A stretch of 64,000 nucleotides of DNA, taken from UBA4732 sp002404095. GTDB taxonomy: Bacteria > Planctomycetota > Planctomycetia > Gemmatales > Gemmataceae. Within the stretch, counting starts at the first letter, position 1; the number at the start of each line of letters is the position of its first letter. The notes under the pieces were generated by a model that ran no database searches, had not been told where the DNA came from, and worked only from the letters and a program-made list of their open reading frames with translations. The translations under genes and the position numbers were made by a program. The stretch lies in contig DAIPWT010000018.1 in the NCBI GenBank assembly GCA_036783645.1, positions 1 through 64,000 of the forward strand, in the 5' to 3' direction. This document shows, one piece after another, positions 1 through 6,668 of the stretch.

Positions 1-119
1 GGCTAGAAGCCCGTCCCACCTGACCCATCAAAGTACGAGTGACGTTGCACTAGTATCACAGATATGTAAAGGCGTGTTTTCCGACAGTTTGCCGAAAACT
101 ACTTCGCTGGGAACCACTC
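1..119. other. Left-edge intergenic leader
   Basis: No open reading frame is visible upstream of the first gene. A weak promoter-like pair, TTGCAC at 45-50 and TAAAGG at 67-72 with a 16-nt spacer, points towards the gene at 120, but the match to consensus is poor and it is noted only as a possibility. Confidence 0.3.
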
Positions 120-1265
120 ATGGATGCGGCCGTTCGCCAATTGATTGCGCTCCTGCACCAGTCGCCCTACCGCTGCGTCCTGGCCGTAACCGGCGGCGGT
201 GCGACCGCGATTAGTTGGTTGTTGTCCGTGCCCGGCGGCTCGCGCACAGTCCTCGAAGCCTCCGTACCCTACGCCACCGATTCATTGAGGGAATACCTGG
301 GTTACGCACCCGAATCCTTTTGCTCCGTCGCCGCGAGCCAGGACATGGCCGTCCACGCTCAACAGCGCGCTCGCCTACTGGCGCCCGGTGCGCCAACGGC
401 GGGCGTGGGTTGCACAGCCAGCCTTCGCTCGAATCGCCCTAAACGCGGCGATCACCGCTTTCATCTTTCCATTCACACCGGCGTCCGCACTATCACCCAT
501 TCTCTCGTCCTGGTCAAAGAAGCGCGTGACCGGGAGAGTGAAGAACACATTATCGATCTGGTATTGCTCAATGCGCTCGCGGAAGCGTTTGGCGTCCCCG
601 ACCGGCTAGATGTGCCTCTGCTGCCCGGCGAGAAAGTCGTCGTGGAAACCAAGATTGAATGCGAAGCGCTATCCCGCTTCCTGGCCGGCGATACGGCTAC
701 GCTGCATGTGGAGATGGACGGCCGGATGTGCCTGGACGCGCCAAAGCCTGCCCTGCTACTGCCAGGGTCGTTCAATCCCGTCCACGAAGGCCATCTGCGA
801 TTGGCGAAACTCGCGTCCGAGATTGTCGGAGTCCCGGCGGCGTTCGATCTGAGCGTGTTGAACGCCGACAAGCCGCCGTTGGCCGATGAGGAAGTGCGGC
901 GCCGGTTGGCGCAGTTTGTTTGGCTGGCGCCGGTGTGGCTGACGCGGGCCGCGACCTATACGGAGAAGGCGGAGTTGTTTCCGGGCTGCGTATTCGTCGT
1001 TGGGGCTGACACGGCCGCGCGTGTCGTGCTGCCGCGATTCTACGGTAACAGCGAGGAAAAAATGGCGGAAGCGCTCGCACGTTTCCGGGCCGCGAACTGT
1101 CGCTTTCTAACGGCCGGCCGCATCGACGAGGATGGCCGCTTCGTCGGACTGCACGATCTCGCCATGCCACACGCTTACCGCGATCTGTTTCAAGACTTGC
1201 CGGAGAGTATTTTCCGTATGGACCTTTCGTCCACGGAACTCCGTCTTGGCTCACCAAAAACCTAG
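120..1265 (+). CDS. CinA-like / nicotinate-nucleotide adenylyltransferase-like fusion protein
   Basis: The protein has 381 residues in two parts. Residues about 1-165 resemble the CinA C-terminal (nicotinamide-nucleotide amidase) fold, with the early TGGG segment and a Ser-rich loop typical of that family. Residues about 208-378 form a cytidylyltransferase-like domain: the nucleotide-binding motif GSFNPVHEGH is at 216-225, and the SSTELR near the C-terminus matches the (I)SSTxxR signature of nucleotidyltransferases. The likely role is pyridine-nucleotide repair or salvage, amidating or deamidating NMN-type compounds and adenylylating them, in the cytosol. The gene stands alone, convergent with the membrane protein gene ending at 1304. 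The fusion logic (amidase plus adenylyltransferase) is inferred; the adenylyltransferase motif is directly visible, while the CinA assignment is weaker. Confidence 0.75.
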   Translation: MDAAVRQLIALLHQSPYRCVLAVTGGGATAISWLLSVPGGSRTVLEASVPYATDSLREYLGYAPESFCSVAASQDMAVHAQQRARLLAPGAPTAGVGCTASLRSNRPKRGDHRFHLSIHTGVRTITHSLVLVKEARDRESEEHIIDLVLLNALAEAFGVPDRLDVPLLPGEKVVVETKIECEALSRFLAGDTATLHVEMDGRMCLDAPKPALLLPGSFNPVHEGHLRLAKLASEIVGVPAAFDLSVLNADKPPLADEEVRRRLAQFVWLAPVWLTRAATYTEKAELFPGCVFVVGADTAARVVLPRFYGNSEEKMAEALARFRAANCRFLTAGRIDEDGRFVGLHDLAMPHAYRDLFQDLPESIFRMDLSSTELRLGSPKT

Positions 1266-1303
1266 AGCTTCCAAAAAGTGATCAATAGTGGTTTTCACCG
1301 GAC

Positions 1304-4039
1304 TCACTCAGCGGTCGCCGGTGATCCGTCGTCGGATTGATCTCGGTAAGCCGAAAGTTCCTCAAGCACGAATACGGATCTTTCACCCGCCTTGAGAGCG
1401 CCGTTGGCAGCCACGAGTGAAAAACCCTGTCCCGAATGTAGCTTGACCGTTAGAGTTCGGACGGCGTCCCGGCCGAGCGGCTCCTCGCCTGACCCAATGG
1501 CCAACCAGGAATTGCGCTCGCTGGAGAGGACGCCGAGTATCAGTCCCCCGGCCTCGGGGCGGAAGTGGAGTCGGAAGATATACGTTCCATCCGCCGGCGC
1601 TGTGAGAAGCGGCGTTTCCGCGGCATAGTCCGAGGGCATGTCGTGCGTCCGCACGCGCATTCCGCCGGGCACGGACTCCGTTTGACAGAATCCGGGGATG
1701 GGAACCGGCGCCCAGCGCTGCCCATTCAAACGGATCTGCCGGATAGCGTCTGTACTATCCGTTGCCGGAAAAAGGGCGATCAGCTCCGCCGCCCCATACT
1801 CGACGAGTTCATCGCTCGATAGGCCCTCGAAATTCAAACCTGGTTTCTCGCCGTAGCGGGTTATGCCCGTCCTTCCGCCAACGACAGGGTTGCCAGGACC
1901 GCCCTCGCCTGGAACGAACACGGTGCTGAGCGGCAGTCGGCCCCAGTCGGTCAGATCGACGCGCGTGCAGGAGATGAACCGCGCTTCACCACTCAAGAGC
2001 GCCGTGCAGACATAAGGGCGGACGTCGCCGAACGCGGGACCGAGTTGACAGCTGACGAAGAAACATTGCTCTCGGCCGGGCAGCAGGCGATGGCGCGTGA
2101 AGAAAAGCCGACTGGGGATCGGCGGGCAGGCGTGGCGGAGATGCCGACACTCAAGGAAAGCCTCACCGGCGCCGCCCTCGATCCGCAGCAGGTAACCGAC
2201 CGGATGAGCGTCCTGTTCCGGGCGCAACGTGACGGAGAACAAACGCGGCCCGCGTAGCGTCTCGGGGGCCGGTTCACCGTGGGCCGCCCGCGTCGTCACG
2301 GTCTCAAGAAGTTCACGTCGGCAGGCCAAGCTGTAACAGTAGGCGCCGCCACATGCCAGGCCCCATATCCCCATGATGGCAGCGGCGGCCAGAGCGAGAC
2401 GGGCCGCGCGGCCGCGCGCCTCCCAAATCGCCGCGGCCACGTGCTGCGGGTTCGCCAGGGCGCCGAGTGACGCCAGCCCTATGCCGCCGAAGACCGACAG
2501 CGGCAAAACGAGAAGGCCGGCGTGTTTCAGTTCGGGAAGGACCACAAACAGGACGGCCGCGTAGAATACGGAGAATCCAGCTAGACATAGGGAAAGATAG
2601 CGCCATCCGGGACGAAGGAGGTTCACACAAACGCCGAGCGCGAATAACCAGCCGCCAGCCTTGGCGAGTGGGTCCAATAGGCCCACCGCGATGGGCCGCA
2701 ACCAGCTGGGCCGCGGCGGAGACGGCGCCAGCCATTCGCTGTTGACCGGAAGGTCGCGGAGACGACAGGCCGCTAGCGCGCGACCGTAGAAAGACGGGAA
2801 ATTGCCGATCCAGTGGAAGAGATTCTGTTGAAACTCCTCGCGGTACATTCGGAAACAAGCAGAGCCGTAAGGCCGACTAAGGTACGCCAGGGGCGTAGCT
2901 GAATGGTCATGGTCCGCGTGGTATTGCTGAGCGACAAGGTCCGTTTGAACGTCATCCCGCGAGACCTGAAAGCTGTTTTCCAGTCCGAGCAAATTGCAGC
3001 GAGAATACTCTCCATAATAGCCGATGTGAAAGCCGCCAAGCGGACTCGCGCCAGGGCAGCCGGCCATACCGATAAGGGTCGGCGGCGTCAGGACGCCCAA
3101 AACAAAGGCGGCGCCGCCCGCCAGCAGGTAGCCCCAACTTCTCCGACGCAGCAGGAGAAGGCCGGCCGCCGACGCGCCGAGAACAGGGGTAAACAGCATA
3201 GCGTCGGATCGCCAGCCGCAGCCGAGAGCGCAGACAAAACCTGTCAAACCGAGAGCCGCCCAGTTCCACCAAGGGGAACGGAAGCGCTCTGCCAGACAGA
3301 CGAACACGGCGAAGCTCAGCGCCGCGAACCAGAGTGGGCTTATGTCTCGGATGGACCGAATGGCGTAATCGTTCTCAAGCGGCGAGGCGAGGTAGAGTAC
3401 CGCGGCGGCCAGTCCGGGCCAGAATCCGCCGCCCAGACGCCGGGCGATAAAGAAGACCATCAAACACGCTCCAGTGCTGGCCAGCGAACAAAACATCAAC
3501 AAGACCGACCAGCGGATTCCGAACAAGCGCCAGAGAAAAGCAGTCGTATAAATATCCAGAACGCGCGACGTTTCCCACGGGCTGACCGGCCTTTCCAACT
3601 CGCTTTCCTGTGGATACAACGGAATAACCCCGCCCGATTCCGGCAATGGAAAAGCGACCGGCTGCGCGTCGGGGCCGGCTAAAAATCGGCGAAACTCGTA
3701 CCTGCTGAGACCCTTCCTTTCGCCGTTGAGGAAAGCGACGACCGGCGCCGACGCCGGCGCAGCGGAGAACCGAAACGCGCGGAAACCTTTGCCCGCCAAC
3801 ACGGCAAGCGAAGTGCGGTAGACGAAGGGGTAATTATCGCCTCCTTGCATGGGCGTACCGGTTGCCAGATGCTGCCGCATCAGGAAATGGATGATTAGTA
3901 CGACCGCGAGAATGCCCATCTTGAGTACCGGCCGATTGAACGAGAACCAAGGGCGCGCGGCCGACGGGAGCACCGTCCCAGCGACAACGCTCTTCTCCAT
4001 CGTGTCGGCCGATCCCTTCAACGAAGGCATTGTTTCCAT
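1304..4039 (-). CDS. Multi-pass membrane protein, GT-C/ArnT-like glycosyltransferase fold
   Basis: About 911 residues from the chosen ATG at 4039, which follows GGTGAG nine bases upstream; the open frame extends to 4171 but the extra residues look non-coding. A first membrane helix (VLKMGILAVVLIIHFLM) is followed by a lumenal or periplasmic loop with GGDNYPF, a run of some 8-10 hydrophobic helices, and a soluble C-terminal part of about 350 residues that looks beta-rich. The layout, one helix, an acidic loop, then many helices, resembles dolichyl-phosphate-mannose-type glycosyltransferases that act on lipid-linked sugars at the cytoplasmic membrane. No diagnostic DE or DD motif was pinned down, so substrate and activity are unknown. 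It is convergent with the 120-1265 gene. Confidence 0.6.
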   Translation of the reverse strand: METMPSLKGSADTMEKSVVAGTVLPSAARPWFSFNRPVLKMGILAVVLIIHFLMRQHLATGTPMQGGDNYPFVYRTSLAVLAGKGFRAFRFSAAPASAPVVAFLNGERKGLSRYEFRRFLAGPDAQPVAFPLPESGGVIPLYPQESELERPVSPWETSRVLDIYTTAFLWRLFGIRWSVLLMFCSLASTGACLMVFFIARRLGGGFWPGLAAAVLYLASPLENDYAIRSIRDISPLWFAALSFAVFVCLAERFRSPWWNWAALGLTGFVCALGCGWRSDAMLFTPVLGASAAGLLLLRRRSWGYLLAGGAAFVLGVLTPPTLIGMAGCPGASPLGGFHIGYYGEYSRCNLLGLENSFQVSRDDVQTDLVAQQYHADHDHSATPLAYLSRPYGSACFRMYREEFQQNLFHWIGNFPSFYGRALAACRLRDLPVNSEWLAPSPPRPSWLRPIAVGLLDPLAKAGGWLFALGVCVNLLRPGWRYLSLCLAGFSVFYAAVLFVVLPELKHAGLLVLPLSVFGGIGLASLGALANPQHVAAAIWEARGRAARLALAAAAIMGIWGLACGGAYCYSLACRRELLETVTTRAAHGEPAPETLRGPRLFSVTLRPEQDAHPVGYLLRIEGGAGEAFLECRHLRHACPPIPSRLFFTRHRLLPGREQCFFVSCQLGPAFGDVRPYVCTALLSGEARFISCTRVDLTDWGRLPLSTVFVPGEGGPGNPVVGGRTGITRYGEKPGLNFEGLSSDELVEYGAAELIALFPATDSTDAIRQIRLNGQRWAPVPIPGFCQTESVPGGMRVRTHDMPSDYAAETPLLTAPADGTYIFRLHFRPEAGGLILGVLSSERNSWLAIGSGEEPLGRDAVRTLTVKLHSGQGFSLVAANGALKAGERSVFVLEELSAYRDQSDDGSPATAE

Positions 4040-4214
4040 CGCCGTTTTCTCACCAAAATGAGCTAGGGTGGTCCAGACGCTACGGCATTCCAGCATGATT
4101 CGAGGCCATTTTTGAATTGGCGTCGCGGCCGGCGAACGCTTTGAAACAGGCGCGGCGCGCAGGGACGGCAACCGTTCCTACGAGATAGCCAACCGTGGCG
4201 AATTAGGTCAAGGC

Positions 4215-4493
4215 ATGTTCTCTCTCGTCGTTTCATTTGATTGGCCTTGTCGCGCCGCGGCGAATGCGGAGGAAATCGACAAGGCCGTCCGAGCGAACGA
4301 GGAAGGCTGAGAAGGATACGTGGAGTACAGGCGCATGCGGCTCTACGCCGACGAAGACTTTTCTCTACCCGTCGTTGAGGAGCTGAGTCTGCCCGCGTCC
4401 GGTGTGGTCTACTTCGACGCGAACCCTATCATCCGCCACACCCATCAGCCCGCAGGCGACTTCGGTTCAGGCTTCGCGTTCTTAAAGTAGTTA
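4215..4493 (+). pseudogene. Degenerate toxin-antitoxin relic (DUF5615/PIN-like fragments)
   Basis: The 405-bp gap between the membrane protein start (4039) and the DUF3754 gene end (4445) holds two short frames. The first (4215-4310, 31 codons) is not recognisable. The second starts at ATG 4335 with MRLYADEDFSLPVVEEL, which closely resembles the N-terminus of DUF5615 (PIN-like) toxins, then runs straight into VVYFDANPII, which looks like the first strand of a different PIN domain, and stops at about 4493 inside the convergent gene. Neither domain is complete. The simplest reading is the debris of a toxin-antitoxin module after deletion or recombination. Family recognition rests on a short stretch only. 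Confidence 0.4.
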
Positions 4494-5668
4494 TCCCATG
4501 TCCAATGGAGTATTTCGATTGCCTTCTCCACCGGCGCCGGCCGGTAATGGCCGTCGTCCTTCTCGACGATGCGCATTTGCTCCAACTTGGTCAGCGCGGC
4601 GCCGACCTCGAAGGCCACCTTCAGGCCGGCCGCTCCTTCCAGGTACATTTCGATGTAATCCTCAAGCTGTTCCGGCGTCCAGCCCTGCGGCGGCGCAAAT
4701 CGCCACAAGCAGAAGTACGCCAAGTACGTCTCGCGGCACTGCTGTTCCTCGGCCTCGTCGAACAGCCGCATTAATACGCCGGTGTTGCCGTCCAGCGCCT
4801 TGAAATAGAGACTGCGGACAAGCTGGAGGATATAAGTTTGTCGTTTGGCCAGGTAGTTGTGAAACGACCGATAGGCGTAACCGCACAAGGCCGCTGCCAG
4901 GCTCAACGACGCCAGGCTGACAAGGGCGTCCAGATCGAATGAAGGAAGAACTTGGGTAAAGTGATACAGCAGTAGAGCCAAGCCCACCGCCAGCGGCCAT
5001 GCGATCATTGCGCGGTCCATCGGTCGGATGCGCGGCCGGCTGCCCGGCAGCAGCATGTCCACGTCCGCCCGCGGCACGTCTTTGAAGAGCTTGAAGTAGA
5101 CCAGGCTCACGTCCAAGTTCGGATCGATGCGATGGTGCGGCTTGAGCTTCAGGATCAGCGCCAACCGTTGGTAAAGCGGCACCTTGATTTTTTGGCGGCG
5201 CCACAGCCGGCGCCACGATCGCCGCGTCTGGCTGCCGATCACCTGGCCGCGTTCATAGATTTCAAGCCGCTCGAAGACGTTTAGATCGAGGTCCATGTTC
5301 AGACCCCAGTCGTCTGGCGTTTGCAGCACCGCCCGCTGAATTTCCTCCTGATTGAGTGGATTGAAGTCGGCGCTTTTCATAAGCGAGGCGAAGGCAGTGA
5401 ACACTTTGTCCTCGCGTTCCTTCCGCTCCTCAAGGAACAGCGGTTCGCCCGGCTTGGTATCGGCGTCAGGGTCGAAGGGGGCATAGGCGTCCTTAAGTTC
5501 CTCCAACTTGGCCAGATGCTCGAAGTGGAACGCGGCGCTGACGAGCAGGCCGAACTGGCGAAACGGTTCGCGCTGCTCTGGCGGCAATTGATTGTCGCGG
5601 AGGAGCAATTGCATGAGGTCGTGTTTGCGCAGGGGGATGAAGTGTTCACGGTCAAAGTACTCGGCCAC
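4445..5668 (-). CDS. DUF3754 (TMEM143-like) membrane protein
   Basis: 407 residues starting with GTG at 5668. The middle carries the DUF3754 hallmark, KLFKDVPRADVDMLLPGSR at about 193-211, followed by two close membrane helices (about 222-240 and 246-267) and a cytosolic C-terminal region that looks like a winged-helix or helical domain. The family is found in bacteria, plant plastids and mitochondria and has no proven function. It lies 39 bp downstream of a Ser/Thr kinase gene on the same strand, so the two are probably co-transcribed; the membrane protein could be the kinase's anchor, substrate or effector. The 3' end overlaps a toxin relic on the other strand. Family assignment is good, role unknown. 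Confidence 0.75.
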   Translation of the reverse strand: MAEYFDREHFIPLRKHDLMQLLLRDNQLPPEQREPFRQFGLLVSAAFHFEHLAKLEELKDAYAPFDPDADTKPGEPLFLEERKEREDKVFTAFASLMKSADFNPLNQEEIQRAVLQTPDDWGLNMDLDLNVFERLEIYERGQVIGSQTRRSWRRLWRRQKIKVPLYQRLALILKLKPHHRIDPNLDVSLVYFKLFKDVPRADVDMLLPGSRPRIRPMDRAMIAWPLAVGLALLLYHFTQVLPSFDLDALVSLASLSLAAALCGYAYRSFHNYLAKRQTYILQLVRSLYFKALDGNTGVLMRLFDEAEEQQCRETYLAYFCLWRFAPPQGWTPEQLEDYIEMYLEGAAGLKVAFEVGAALTKLEQMRIVEKDDGHYRPAPVEKAIEILHWTWDNYFKNAKPEPKSPAG

Positions 5669-5707
5669 GTCTTATCGCCTTTCTTCCCCTCTTCCCCTCT
5701 GCGCCGT

Positions 5708-6571
5708 TTACCACTCCAGCGCTTCCAGGCGGTCCTCCGGCGTCTTGACCAGCGCCTCGACCAAGTGGTCGAGGGCGCCTTGGACTTCGCTCATGCGCTC
5801 CGGCCGTTTGACGGCCTCGTAAGAAAGGCAGCGGTGGACCAGATCGCATAAGGGCGCCGGAACCTTGGCGTTGTAATGGTCCACCGGCTTGAAAAGTTTC
5901 TTCCAGGTTTTGGCGTCGATGGGCAGGCCGCCGTCCTCCGTCGACACCACGCTTGGCGGCAACCGGAACGTCAGCATCCGGTACATAGTCGCGCCGAAGT
6001 TGTACATGTCGGTGCGTTCGTTGACCATCTTGTGCTTGGCCGTCTCCGGGGCGATGTATTCGGGTGTGCCCTGAATACGATCTTTAACCTCGCCTTTGAT
6101 GCGGGCCAGGCCGAAGTCGATGATCTTCACATCGCCGGCCTTGCTGAGCATGATGTTGTTGGGCTTGAGATCGCTGTGATAAACGCCGCGGCGGTGCATG
6201 TGAACCATACCGTCGGCCACGCGCTCGAAAACCTGCACCAGCATGGGTATCGGAATGCGCGGGCAGACGTCCAGCGTCTTGCCGTTAACGTACTCGATCA
6301 ACAGGTGAGCTTTGCGGACGCGGAATCTCCAGTCCTTCACGGTTTCCAGGGCGTAGACCTTGATGAGGCTGGGGTGGTCAAGCATCTGGCCGATGCGGAA
6401 TTCATGCTCGGCCTGGTCGAAAAACTTCTGCTCCTCAGGGCCGTCGATAGGGACGACCTTGAGGGCGTAATTCCTGCCGTCGGCGGCGCGGCGGATGTGC
6501 AGGATCTTGCTGTGGGCGCCGGAACCGAGTGTGCCGACCACCTGGAACTTGCCGATTTGCATTTCGCTCAT
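5708..6571 (-). CDS. Compact cytosolic Ser/Thr protein kinase (non-RD)
   Basis: 287 residues, essentially a bare kinase domain without membrane helix. Visible elements: glycine loop GSGAHS (16-21), ATP-binding Lys38 in YALKVV, alpha-C Glu56, catalytic loop HSDLKPNN (132-139) and metal-binding DFG (152-154), then GTPEYIAPE in the activation segment. The usual HRD is HSD, so the Arg that normally contacts a phosphorylated activation loop is absent; the catalytic Asp134, Lys136 and Asn139 are kept, so activity is plausible without activation-loop phosphorylation. It sits 97 bp after the type III methyltransferase gene and 39 bp before the DUF3754 gene, all on the minus strand, suggesting a link to the restriction block or to the membrane protein. 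Confidence 0.88.
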   Translation of the reverse strand: MSEMQIGKFQVVGTLGSGAHSKILHIRRAADGRNYALKVVPIDGPEEQKFFDQAEHEFRIGQMLDHPSLIKVYALETVKDWRFRVRKAHLLIEYVNGKTLDVCPRIPIPMLVQVFERVADGMVHMHRRGVYHSDLKPNNIMLSKAGDVKIIDFGLARIKGEVKDRIQGTPEYIAPETAKHKMVNERTDMYNFGATMYRMLTFRLPPSVVSTEDGGLPIDAKTWKKLFKPVDHYNAKVPAPLCDLVHRCLSYEAVKRPERMSEVQGALDHLVEALVKTPEDRLEALEW

Positions 6572-6668
6572 GAGATCACGCCGGTGTCGCGGGTAGGATC
6601 GCTGGGGAAATGATACCGCGCGCCGGGCCGGCTGACAAAGGCAAGAAGAGGCCCCGTCCTCGCCGTCC

